Shown here one piece after another: positions 34,323-45,348 of a DNA stretch of 64,000 bases (positions within the stretch are counted from its first letter, which is position 1; each line of letters opens with the position of its first letter). The notes beneath the pieces were generated by a model, which saw only the letters and a list, made by a program, of their open reading frames with translations, searched no databases and had not been told where the DNA came from. This stretch comes from Furcasterigmium furcatum. Its lineage: Eukaryota > Ascomycota > Sordariomycetes > Glomerellales > Plectosphaerellaceae. The position numbers and the translations under genes were made by a program. The stretch is taken from NCBI GenBank assembly GCA_001599815.1, contig BCIA01000006.1, forward strand, positions 3,288,961 to 3,352,960. Reading direction: 5' to 3'.

Positions 34323-36882
34323 TTAGGCACTCTGGGTTCCGGGGAACTTCTCCTTCTCAGGCTCGATCTCGTCCTGTCTCTCGCCCGCAATGAGGGCAGT
34401 AAGGCCGATCTCGCTGTTGATTTCGTCCATGCGCTCAAAGTCGGCCGCTGCGGTGCCTTCGCTCCCGAAAACTGTGTCCATTTCTTCCAAACTGAGCCGC
34501 TTGGTCTCAGGGAGGAAAAACCAGACGAATGCAGCACCCATGGACGTTAGACACCCGAAGAGTATATAGGTTCCATAACGAATTCCCTGAAGCATGTCAG
34601 GGGTCACCTGGCCCACGACTGGGAGGTATCAGTATGGAGTGCTGGTCAAGGGGCGGACATGGTGGGATCTCACTGAAGTTGTTCATCCAGTTGCTGGATG
34701 TTCCGAGAGCAACACCATATGAACGGGAGCTCAAAGGCCAGATTTCGGCCACAATAATCCAGGCGCAAGGTCCCCACTAAGAAAATCTATCAGCACCATA
34801 TACACATCAGCAGAATGAGGCACTCACCGAGTAACCAAAGTGGACAACGAAGAGCCAGACCATCCTGTTCAAATCAGCGTTCATAGTTCATGCTATACCA
34901 GAAAGGGACAAAAGACTCACGCCACGGCAGCCCAGCCAGCCGCGGGTTGATCATCCCACTGGTTCTCGTTCTTCGCGAAAATGACTGCGATGATGAAGTG
35001 GCAGATAGCCATTCCGATTGCGCCAATGGCGAGGACTGGTTTACGTCCCACTCTGTCGATGTAAAGAACGGCAGGGATGGTACTTTGGTCTCATTAGAAA
35101 GGGCCATGACTGGCAAGAAAGGGGAGGTAACTTACGCGATGAACATGACGACACCGACGACACCAGTAGCAAGTAGAGAGCTGCATGAGTGATTAGTTAT
35201 AGGCTTAATTAAACCGATGTGCACAAAATCTTACGTCGTGTTGTCGTTCATGCCGAGCTGCTGGAAGATCTGAGGAGCGTAGTACCTATGATAAACTGTC
35301 AGATGGTGATGTCTCGATTCGTGTCAGTCACACCCACAGCACGGCGTTGATGCCAGTCCATTGCTATTTTTCCAGTTAGCGAAACTCAAGACTGGACATG
35401 GATACGGATGGATCCTACCTGGAAGAACATGGTGACAGTCGCAGCCACAACACGCTTGAACATGGCCTTGCTTTGGAACAGAGACTTGATGGCTACGAAC
35501 TGCAGCTTGAAGGTATTCCAGGCCGTCGGCTCAGTCAGGCCAGGGAACTTCTCAGCAGTGGTCCTCTTCTCGAACAGCGCCTGCGCCTTGATCTCGAGGA
35601 ACTCCAGCTCCACGAGCTCATGGTCCTCTGGCAAGTCTCGGAGCGAAGCCAGGTTGAAGCGAGCTTCTTCCTCACGGCCCTGTGCCACGAGCCATCGCGG
35701 AGAAAACGGCATGAACGCCATACCTCCGAGAAGAACCAGGGCAGGGGCAATCTGAAGACAGGTCGGGATCATCCAGGCAGCGTCGCTCTGCTGGCCGCGT
35801 TCGGTGCCTCCGATGAAGTGGGTCCCGCTGGAGAAGTCGCACATGTTAGGGAATAATTGCTGCACGATTCGTTCAAGTGACTTACTAGTCAATCCAGAAA
35901 CTGATCATAATGCCAAAGGTGATGGCCAGTTGCTGAGTCGCGACAAGGGCACCTCGCACCTCGCTATCGACATCATTAGTCCATTGGTAAACAACAAGTT
36001 GTGGCGAAGATGATAACATACGGAGGCGCTACCTCAGAATTATACTGGAACCATAATTAGTTATTGCCTCTTGCTTCCATGTTCCTCGAAGGTACTTACA
36101 ATAGGCACAATCATGGACAAGCTACCGACACCCATGCCAGTGATGAACCGTCCCGCCAGCGTGGCCTGAGGTCCGGCGTCGCTGATGGCAGCGGTCTGGA
36201 TTAACACACCAATGATAAACACAATGGTGGCGATGATGATTCCATATTTTCGGGACATGTATTCGGCGATGAAGCCGGACAGAAGTGCGCCGAGCCAAGC
36301 ACCGAGCTCGAGAATGGCCGTCAGCCAACCCTTCTTTGTCTGGTCCGCCTCGGGATCAAAGGGATTGTAATCTCCCATGTCTAATTGAGACGTCAGCGAG
36401 GTCCAGATCTCTGTATAGTGTAGACTATTGTTCTCTGGTCGAGTGTAGGTGATTGTCGGAGATGTGGGGCCGGGTCGGGGTGGGGCCGGGTCGCGACCCG
36501 GGGATCTTGCCCCAGTCCCCTCGGCGACAGCCATGGATGCCACATACGCTCTTTGAAGGATGGCATGGCCAGAAGGCCTGAGAACATCCCCTGGTTATAG
36601 CCATAAAGGACTAACGGAGTCAGTAAATGCCCTTTGTGGAAGTATTTGGAGCTGCGCATCGCGTCTGGGGAGCAGAGACGAGTCGCAAGACTCCCGAAAC
36701 CGCCAGAATACGTGAAGATGAACCAGGGATAACGTACCGCCGCCGATGCAGGCAAAGAGTGCGATGCGGAAGACCTTGAAGTTCTTGACCAGGGCCGATG
36801 GACCACTGGCCCCCATCAGCATCTGACGCCGGTGTAGGGCCGCATCGTAGAACTGGGTGCCGGTGTCGCCGCCGCCGCCCAT
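34323..36882 (-). CDS. MFS sugar transporter (SP family), 13 exons
   Basis: A plasma-membrane H+:sugar symporter-type protein of about 572 residues. Exons read leftward: 36882-36738, 36610-36548, 36380-36100, 36044-36022, 35963-35886, 35827-35419, 35363-35338, 35285-35235, 35180-35136, 35082-34921, 34864-34828, 34776-34674, 34618-34323. Phases match at all twelve junctions, although two exons are only 23 and 26 nt. Family signatures are YGYNQGMFSG in helix 1, AEYMSRKYGIIIA (loop 2-3), GRFITGMGVGSLSMIVPIYN (the GR and signature 2), QQLAITFGIMISFWIDYG, the QWTGINAVLYYAPQIF segment of helix 7, DRVGRKP in loop 8-9, and PETKRLSLEEMD after helix 12. The substrate is probably a hexose or a plant-wall sugar. 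It is near a GH7 cellulase and faces BTB-like gene B. Confidence 0.92.
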
Positions 36883-39016
36883 TATGAACCGCAAAGATCG
36901 ATTGAACAACAAAAAATGGAGCAACTAATCGAGGTAAATGGAGAGTCTGAGGGATCAGCAGTCACGTCAACCAGAAAAGATTTAGTCGGGGTCCTCGTCC
37001 TCCTCCCTCTGAAAGGGACGGGGCATCCCTTGCATATGATATAACGCCAGGCATACCGCGACTGTCTCATTGCCACGCGGTTCTTGTGACAGCCCCCTGT
37101 GACAGCTGCCCAAGCTCTCCCTGGAGCTATTCGTGGAGAAATGCAAACAACCGGCACGGTGGAAGGTAAAAGCGAGGGGATCGTAGCTCCCTGCCCTTCT
37201 CGGCGATACTGTCGGCCATTTGCAGCAGGAATCTGCGGAGAGCAGACTTATCCGACGGGAATTTGGCCGTGATAGTCATACCCGAATCACAAGGCTCCCT
37301 CAATTCGGTCTGTAAGTCGTCGGATTTCGGCATTTGCAACTGGTCCCAATCTTCCGGCCTCGTTTCGTTGGAGCGCGTGTGTCGGCACTTCAACCGGCCG
37401 TTCAGGCTGAATGCAGATCCCTGACCGTGCATAAGACAATGCTGGGGAGCCTGGGGTTGGTCACAGTTGTACACTGACTGTGGCCAGGATTTCTCCGCAG
37501 ATTACTCCGAATGCCGAGAGGCTGTCATGATGGTGGAAGTTGTCGCCAGACAAAGACGCGACGGGTGAAGGTGGATGGGCGCCTTGGAGAGCGGTGTGCA
37601 TTCTCGAGCGGCGGAGGTTTGCCGAGTGGAGAGAGGCACCAACCGCTCAGCCAAGGCCGATGCGATGCGAAGGTGGCAGTGTCGACGATGATATGCACGT
37701 CCTACCCCTGGTATTGGGTTCGTTGAAGAGAGGTCAGAAGTGGTCCCACGCCCCAGCTTCACCTCGGGGTTCGCGGCCGAGAGAAGCTCCTGAGCCCTGA
37801 ACACAGCATTCGGCCACCCATCCACCGCCTTATCAAGTCGGGATTTTGCCATTCTCGGGTTGGATCAATATGAACGGGTCACTGGGGGTGTCGGGGGTGG
37901 GCAGGGCGTACCGTGCGAAGTGGTGCACTGCCTTGAACAACCGTCTATTCGGCGAGACTCGGGTTAGCTTCGGAAAGCATCGAGAAGTGTTATTGGGAAG
38001 CTTGTCTCCGGGCACTGTTACAATCCATGGTCCCAGCGCAAAACGGAGTGAAATGATTCAACACCAACTCCAATCTCACTCGACGTCGACGATCACCTGC
38101 TCCCGGCTGCTGACTATCATTGGATATTATTCGATGCGAAACTCGCATCTCTTGACTACCCGTTGAGAAAAATCTTTCACTCCAGCAGGTTTTGCTATCG
38201 TGGGTTTCCTCCTCAATCATTGAAGCATTCCGGATTGATTCTTCTCCATCTTCTCAACGTGCGTCCCGCAAATATCCGAACTCCCGACGTCCTTAAGCCT
38301 CTTATATCATCTAGCTGACGATTCAACCCATTTTGCATAGTAACTGTCTTCCTAGAGCATAATCTCATATCAGTCGGGCTCTCCAAGGCCCATGGCCTCG
38401 GCAGAGGTAGTCACCACCCATATGCTTTCTGTATGCCTCACAAGAACAGTGCATAAACTCGTCATGATGAGGCAATTTCCAAGATTGACACACCCTGTTC
38501 TTCTCACAATGGCCACCAGTCGGTTGGGGCAATCCCCTGATGGCGCAAATTAACTCAAAGATGAACATAGAGTTTTCAGCACCACTCTGCGGACTGGTAA
38601 ACCTACGCATGACCCAAACCCATCGACAGATATTTCCATGAAGATTCTTCAAATCCATCAAGCCAGATCTAATACTTTCAACTTTGTGCGTCGAATAGAA
38701 CAATACTTCAGCCGCAGGACATCTTCTCTACTATGAAGCCCGAGAAGTCCTGAATTATCAACCTCGGCATTCCTTATTCACCCTCATGTGTAATCCCACC
38801 ATACAACTGTATAGTTTCTATTGTGCCTCCTAGGTACCCGACTCTATGGGAAAAAAGTTAAAGTAACATGAAGGTTTGATTTGATCCAGGCTGCCCAAAC
38901 ATAAAAGGCCATTAAGCCTACCAGTGCATCTACAGCATCTCAAAAAGCAACATCTCTCCTCACATCGAACACATTGGACATTTACCTGATTTGCTCCGCC
39001 GTTTTGAATAGAAAAC
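36883..39016. other. Gene-free region (2.1 kb)
   Basis: It lies between the divergent sugar transporter and BTB-like gene C. The only frame that gave pause is a Cys-containing 112-codon minus-strand frame at 38365-38703, not accepted. Otherwise nothing was recognised. Confidence 0.45.
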
Positions 39017-39868
39017 ATGGACGCCACCATTGCTGAGTTTGAGCAACCCGACAGATTGTAAGTGAACCCATATATGAGCGTCTTCTTCATAAGACCCGAC
39101 TGTTCCTAAAGTCTTGCTGACTTGAGCCAGGGGAGAAATCCGCTCCTCGCCCCTGATTCAAATCCTCGCTGGTCCCAGCCGTGAACCGGTCCCGGTCCAC
39201 AAGCTAGCCATTTCTTCGCTCTCATGGCCTCTTGATCGTCTCCTCAACAACGGCTGTATGTCAGAGTCGATCACCGGCGTTGTTGACTTGTCCTATCTGG
39301 ACCTGGCTGTTCTTCGCAGCATTATTAGCTTCGCACATCATGGCACTTACCAAAACCTACCTGTATACACCTGCAAGGCTGGGTCAACACGGATTTGCTA
39401 CTGCCGCAGATCGATTGGACATCCAACTACATCTGGAGTCTCCCACACGACGAGGTGGGAGGCTTGACAACGAACATGAGGTCCAGCAGGACAAAGATCG
39501 TCGATACTAGGGAACCGGAGATGATGAAGAAGTACCAGGATTCTATGCTTCTGCACGCCCAGGTCTACGTCTGGGTGGAGATGTACGACATCCGGGGGCT
39601 TCTGGAGGAGAGCCGTCACAAGATGATTTGGATGCTGCTCTACGGGCCGGCAACGGCGGAAATGGCCCCGTTCCTTTGCGAGCTGATCGATATTGTCTGG
39701 CCATCAACATACCACGATGCCCCCTTCAGGGACTTCCTCGTCAAGTATCTCAAGCTTGACTCGCAGGGTTTCATGGCATGCGAACGTGTGGAGGACATAT
39801 TGGAAGAGCACTCAACCCTCGCTGAGGCTCTTGCTCGGCCGCTAGACGTGTGGATGGATCTGTTGTAA
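39017..39868 (+). CDS. BTB/POZ-like protein C
   Basis: 243 residues from three exons, 39017-39057, 39131-39362 and 39410-39868. The second intron is only 47 nt (donor GTATAC); it removes a region that would otherwise end in a stop, and joins HHGTYQNLP to IDWTSNYIW. The BTB pattern is visible: LIQILAGPSREPVPVHKLAI, SSLSWPLDRLLNNG, DLAVLRSIISFAHHGTY. In the second half, HAQVYVWVEMYDIRGLLEE matches the HAxVYxLADxYxIxxL element that follows the BTB core in many fungal BTB proteins. No effector domain is visible. This is the clearest BTB-like member of the three in the window; its partner is unknown. Confidence 0.82.
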
Positions 39869-40122
39869 ACTCTGGACACTATTCAACGCATCAGCTGAGA
39901 AGACATCCAAACTGGTGGTTGGATATCACCCAAAGGCACAGTGTATCCAAGTCAATGAATTATGAAGCAATCAAAGCCGAAAAGACTTGATTCCCTACTT
40001 GTCCAGGCCCTTGGTTCAGCGCACCTCTTGTCCTGCATCTAGCCATATACGATAAGAACGTAGAGGTCGGTCTCTAGAACCAGTCCCTAGCCGGATCGCG
40101 GGCTATACATTAGAACATGTTC

Positions 40123-41208
40123 CTAAACACTATCACCTGCCGCCATCTGAGACTTTCCACGGATGACCTGACTGAGATCGCCGACCGGAATCTGGAAGGG
40201 AAAGTCGAGGACTGCGAGCATGATGGCACAGAATATCCACCACCCAGCAATACACGTAACGAAAGCCGCGGCACCGCCGCCCTGTAAGTCATCAGTCTCT
40301 CTTCGAGGTCTGCATTGGTACGCAGAGATGGAAGACACTCACCACAACGCAGCGCCGTGCCAATTGGGCATTCCCTTCAAAGTCCGCCGCCAACAGCCAA
40401 TACGCCCCGGTCAACAGCCCAAAGGCCACGACAAGCGAGAGGAAGATGATCACGAAGACAATGTTGGTTCGCAGGGCGCAGATCATGAAGACGAGGCTCA
40501 TGAGCCCCATCGTGAGGAGGAGGAAGCCGAAGCCGGCGTTGAAGCCGCGCGTCTGTAGGCCCTCGGCAGGAGAGGTGGCATCGGGGGGTGCGTAGGAGGC
40601 AAAGGCCGCGAATGAGGGGTTGAGCGTCGCCCCGAAGGTGAAGTAGAAGCCGGAGAAGGTAAGAAAGACGACAGAGGGGAATGTGTTGCCAAGAATCCAT
40701 TCGAGGAGACCGCCGAGGCCCATTAGGAAGCCCCCGCAAAACGAATAGGCTCCTCTAAGACAAGATGATGAGCATGGAGTCAGAGTTGATATTGGGGTTG
40801 GGTGTCTTACATGGTGGCGACACCGGTGCCGGATGCGCCGCGCCAGCCCATGAGGTCCATGGAGAGGGGGAAGAGCGAAAGCAGAAACCCGACGAGAGCA
40901 CTAAAAAAGTCAGTACACTGAGGATATAGTATGATAGAGGAATTCGGGGGTGTCTGGCATGCTCACATTGGCGTGGGGTTGCCGAAGGTCTTGCGCAAGC
41001 CGCCCTTGACCTTGTTCTCTGGGCTGAGGTACAGCTTTTCGAAGAGCTCAGGCGACATGGAGATGGACCCGGCAGTTCGGACGTGACCCAGGGCATCATT
41101 GCGACTCAAGGCGTTGAGATGTTCGTCCGAGGTATGGTCTTGGTGGCGGACGCCATGGCCGTTGGCGATTTTGTCACTGGTAGGGCTGTATGTTTCCTTG
41201 GCCTCCAT
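40123..41208 (-). CDS. Gpr1/Fun34/YaaH family acetate-type transporter
   Basis: A six-helix plasma-membrane protein of 300 residues, related to Yarrowia Gpr1, Saccharomyces Ady2/Ato and Aspergillus AcpA, which carry acetate or affect ammonium export. Exons read leftward: 41208-40967, 40900-40811, 40754-40343, 40281-40123, phases matching. A polar N-terminal tail of 75 residues precedes the family signature GNPTPIALVGFLLS (NPAPLGL in others), built across the first splice. Further landmarks are GAYSFCGGFLMGLGG and LTFSGFYFTFGATLNPS. The protein ends in a short polar tail. The start is the ATG that begins MEAKETYSP; an upstream in-frame ATG is too far from the family start. It is convergent with BTB-like gene C. 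Confidence 0.93.
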
Positions 41209-42224
41209 TTTTAGACTGTCTTCCGTTTCGTATGATGTTTGGGTTGGAATAGAGTATGTAAGTCTTTGAGATGGTGTAAATGAGTGCCAGTGCATCAAGT
41301 TGAGTCAATACAGTAGGCCAGCATCCCCATACCTCTGTGGAGGGAAGGGAACATTAATGTAGACACACACAGACCCTCATGCAGCAGCTGTCGGACGTGA
41401 GGATGGACATGCATCATCTGCATCGGAAAGGAGCAAAGCTGATCTCATACACCATCACGATCCGTCCTCAGCGCGGAGACGGACAGACTACTCATGACTG
41501 CTGCATACAGGCAGGCCTTCAAACGATGGACAGTGCACCCTCGCGAGTCGTGCTTATGATCGTCGTTGCACTCTAGTGTGTAGTTGGACGAGGTCGTCAG
41601 GAAGAGCCTCCCTTCTGCCGAGCGGAGTGGCCCAGACGCTGCAGTATGCGGCGCAGACGATGAGACTAGGATCCTTCTAGCCCCCCCCGGGTGGGGAAGT
41701 AGAGCCTCCTCTCACGGTGCTTGGCCTGTCGGCAGAGGGCGTTAGTAGCTTCTGGCTCGCTGCCGTCGAACGGACGAGGGGGTACCCCAGGGGGTGCTGC
41801 CGGCCTGGGGGAGAGAATCGGATGTCGTCTCACAGTGGCATCTGGGGTAGCTCGAGCGCTATGTTGCTTCCGGCCCTGCTAGGGCCAACTCTCCGAGCTA
41901 TGTGCACACTCGCGAGGGGTAGCTCGAGGAGCTGTGTGGTGGAGATTGGGGAATTGGTGAAGGATTGGCCGGCGGAGCGGCTGGAGGGGGTGGCCCGCCG
42001 GGGGAATGGAACAGCTGTGGCTGCAGACGCGATGGCTGTGGCATGACTTGCATCCGAAGGAGATTGGATATGGGTTGATATGTTTGGAACACGAAGAGAC
42101 ACCGCCCTCATTGCTGACGGCATTAGCAGCAGATTCGTCTAGCCGTTAGTCCCGGCGAGGATGGCCTGGAAATCACTTGATGTAGATTGTCTCTACTGAC
42201 TGGGTCGAGAAGGAAGATCACATA
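41209..42224. other. Intergenic region (1.0 kb)
   Basis: Upstream of the acetate-type transporter and downstream of the CoA-binding protein. A C/G-homopolymeric stretch lies near 41680-41695. Open frames overlap and are not convincing. Confidence 0.45.
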
Positions 42225-42749
42225 TCAGAGCTTGCCGGCCGCCTTCAGGGCCCTATCACCATCAACCAGGACGCACCAACCCTCGTCGCCTCGCCCTCCG
42301 TCGCCGGCCACAACGGCCTTGAAGCGCCCTTCCTCGTTAGCATACTTGAGGACCGCGTCGTCAAAGGTGCCCGGCTGCAACCAGACGGCCGGGATGCCGA
42401 GCTCTCGGGCCTCCTTCAGCACCTCGAGGGTGGCAGCGGGAGGGGTGATGATGGAGACGGAGGTGTCCTCCGGGAACTCCAGGGCCGACAGGTTGGGGGC
42501 TGTGACGAAATCCTTGCCTAGTGCGCTGATAGAGGCCGAGCCCGGGTTGATGGGGGTCGCGGGAAGCGAGCGAGCCGCATACCAGGCGAAGACTTGGATA
42601 TTGGTCAGTCTGGGAGATGGTGATGGCCGCGGTAGCCGATGGCTCGAAGACCTACTCTTGTGGCCGAACTTGGCCGTGTTCGAGCTGGCGCCGACGACGG
42701 CGAAGAGAGGCGACGAGAAGAAGATGCGGGCTGCGGCTTCGGTGGACAT
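42225..42749 (-). CDS. CoA-binding domain protein (YccU-like)
   Basis: A small Rossmann-fold protein of 153 residues from two exons, 42749-42656 and 42592-42225. The splice joins FGHK to IFAWYAARSLPATPINPGSA, the core of the CoA-binding/YccU family. The start has SSPLFAVVGASSNTAKFGHK, the nucleotide-binding loop. A later SIITPPAATLEVLKEARELG and PAVWLQPGTFDD complete the fold. Family members bind CoA or related nucleotides, without a well-defined role. The protein is a single domain with no succinyl-CoA ligase partner. It is transcribed divergently from the myosin light chain 1 kb away. Confidence 0.9.
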   Translation of the reverse strand: MSTEAAARIFFSSPLFAVVGASSNTAKFGHKSRSSSHRLPRPSPSPRLTNIQVFAWYAARSLPATPINPGSASISALGKDFVTAPNLSALEFPEDTSVSIITPPAATLEVLKEARELGIPAVWLQPGTFDDAVLKYANEEGRFKAVVAGDGGRGDEGWCVLVDGDRALKAAGKL

Positions 42750-43746
42750 GGTGACGGCTGTAATATACGAGCAGGAATTACTTCACGGTCAGGGAATCGT
42801 TGGAGACGGGAGGTTTAGACCAAGACCCGACTCCGATCCTCTGGACGGGAAGAGGCGGGGCAGAGATCGCCGAGAACCCGATGCAGCTTCCGCCATCGCG
42901 GGGTGGACTTCCGTCAGCCGCGGGGGATTGGCAGGCACGCAAGCACCTCAGCTCGGGCAGCTACAAAGCAATAGTAGCCCGCTGGGCGCGTTCATGATCC
43001 TCTGCCGCTTTCAGCGAGGGTCGATGAGAACAACTTGACCATATGACCTCATCACCATTGGAAAAACTGGGCTTTGGACACAATTTGTGCAATGGTGACC
43101 CATGCTCGAATGTGCTGAGGTCAGCAGGGGTGGATGCATGTCCGGCTCCAGGGGATTGGCCCCTCCCTCGTTGCCCCGGCAGCGATGGCGTTTCAGGGCC
43201 TATCATGCTGTAGCAGCGCTCGGGCACAGTCACAGTGGAGGGACAACACAACTGCGCCTGGACTCCTCTGTTGAGCTTTGTCCAACTCAATGCAGGCATG
43301 AACAACTCGGGACAAGGAACATCGGTCTGGTCTCTGGGCGAATTCTGAACCTGCAGGAAACATCAAAATTACTGTCCACATCCGCCGCCTGTTTGCACCA
43401 CGTTTTTGAAGCTATTCCGAACACCTCAATCCAAGATGGTAAGTGGCGCCGAATCCTGCTTTCGGGCACCCCCTCAGGGCATGTAAACAAAGCAGCCGCC
43501 CCGAATGCCCCCTATTTGGTCACTAGACGGCGCCGGCCTCACCCGCCGTCCACCTGCCAACAGGGGGCCAAACAACGGTGGGATCTGGACCGACGGCGCG
43601 GCGTCAACAGCATTTGAGCTTTTCCCGCGCGCAGACAACATCGCGACATTCCAATTTCCCTGTCCACCAGATCCTCCTCAAACTGCCCCTTGCCCATCAC
43701 GAGCACCCCCAAACACACCACGAAGCAGCCGCACAACTCAGCCATC
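42750..43746. other. Divergent promoter region (1.0 kb)
   Basis: It lies between the CoA-binding protein and the myosin light chain. Open frames (for example 43102-43617) run into the light chain leader and are not convincing. Confidence 0.45.
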
Positions 43747-44310
43747 ATGTCTTCTAACCAGTTCGACTCCCAGGCGTCCACCGATTACAAGCAGGCTTTC
43801 TCCCTGTACGACAAGCGCGGCACCGGTCGCGTCGCGCTCACCGACCTGGGTGACCTTCTCCGCGCCTGCGGCCAGAACCCTACCCTCTCCGAGATCCAGG
43901 ACCTCGAGAAGAACGTCGGTGGCGAATGTGAGTGTTTGGCGATTCCCGCGACAACCCCCGCAGTGCTGATTTTCGCCCGCAGTCGACTTTGAGACCTTCC
44001 AGCGTGTCCTGAACCGACCAGGCGGCTTCCGCGACCCCGGCGTCCCTGAGGAGTACTGCCGCGGCTTCCAAGTCTTCGACAAAGATATGACGGGCTTCAT
44101 CGGCGTCGGCCAGCTGAAGTACATTCTTACCAACCTGGGCGAGAAGATGACCGACGAGGAGGTCGACGAGCTGCTCAAGGCCGTCGACACGAGCTCCGGC
44201 CAGGTCAACTACACCGGTGAGTACACGACGCCCGGCCCCATCCGCCACCATTCGATGGCGAGCTAACATTTGCGCCTCCAGAGCTTGTCCGCACCATCCT
44301 CGCCAACTAG
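43747..44310 (+). CDS. cdc4: Myosin essential light chain, Cdc4/Mlc1-like
   Basis: An EF-hand light chain of 147 residues that binds IQ motifs of type II/V myosins and is needed for septum formation. Three exons: 43747-43927, 43983-44216, 44282-44310. The sequence matches fission yeast Cdc4 in layout: YKQAFSLYDKRGTGR (first EF-hand), DLLRACGQNPTLSEI, VLNRPGGF, GFQVFDKDMTGFIGVGQL (third EF-hand), ILTNLGEKMTDEEVDELLK, and the end LVRTILAN. The first loop has K and T in calcium-ligand positions, so calcium binding is probably weak, as in the family. The upstream in-frame GTG at 43690 is unlikely to be the start. Confidence 0.95.
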
Positions 44311-45348
44311 ACACGGCACCCTCGACGGGCGCATGCGGCGCCAGGATTGAAGCGAAGCACCTCACGGCATTGCATGGATCACACGAATATCGGACACGGC
44401 GGCGTTTGTCTTCTTTTTTTGCGCTTTCTGTACGGAATACTGGGTGTCTCGGGTTGGCTTGACGAGACTCGACGTCTCTGGCGTAGGTACGGCCGAGATA
44501 GAACAACAGCAGCGCGTTTCATATCGCTGAATGTGTGGGTGCCAATGTGTCGAGGCTTGGGATTGTGACTATGCTCTTGGGTAGGCGGCTTGCGTCTTGA
44601 CACCAAGAGGCCGCCTCACCGTAGAAGGAAGAGAACTGTGCAAAGCCCGCCCCGTCTTGCATTTAGGGCATGGAGAGCTTAATATCTGGGCGATTTCGCG
44701 ATCTGCTGCCTCGTCCTGAGCGTGCACCGTCCACTTCCAGTCCATTTCACAGTGTTGTCCCGTCATGCCCCTTGCATTGTCCCCTATTTGGCAACGGCGG
44801 TTCAGCAGGGAGGCTGCCCCGCACAAGGACCTGGACCCCGAAAGCGCCAAGACCGGAAGCACCACCCCGCCAAGGCTCTCCGCATTTCGCCAGGTCGTAC
44901 AGCAGCAGGTGCGGGCCAACCACCTCTTTCCTCCAGCAGCCACATCTGGACACCTTCCTCGGTTTATCTCCCAGCTCGCCTCCCACTCCAAGCCGCTTCT
45001 TCGACAGCAACTCCATTCTTCGAGAACCACTCTGTGCATTCCGACCAACTCCCGATCCCCATAACCAGGCAACCGCCTCGTTCGTACCACCCCCACAACC
45101 ACCCCCCGCCTGACCTCCGGCCGACTTCGTCGTCCAAAGTCGCCCTGGCGTCCTCCAATTGGCGGCGTCTCCTCCTTCCCTTTATCCTCCTGTTCCTCGT
45201 CATCACCATCATCCTGGCGGTCCCGCGCGCAATAACCCGCCTCCAATCCGTATCAGGGCACCTGCGATTCGCCCCGGTACTCCAGCAAGCACCCCTCGGC
45301 ATCGCCTCTTCTACCCTCACACATCATCGACCTCTGACGACCGCCACC
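44311..45348. other. 5' region of the M3 oligopeptidase gene
   Basis: It contains a 99-codon upstream open frame starting at ATG 44765 and a stretch (44722-45348) open in frame with the peptidase but without an in-frame ATG. See findings. Otherwise no gene. Confidence 0.5.

Noticed and set aside
38365..38703. 112-codon minus-strand frame with several Cys and His
   Set aside because: No signal peptide, spacing unlike a zinc finger, no splice partner found; likely chance.
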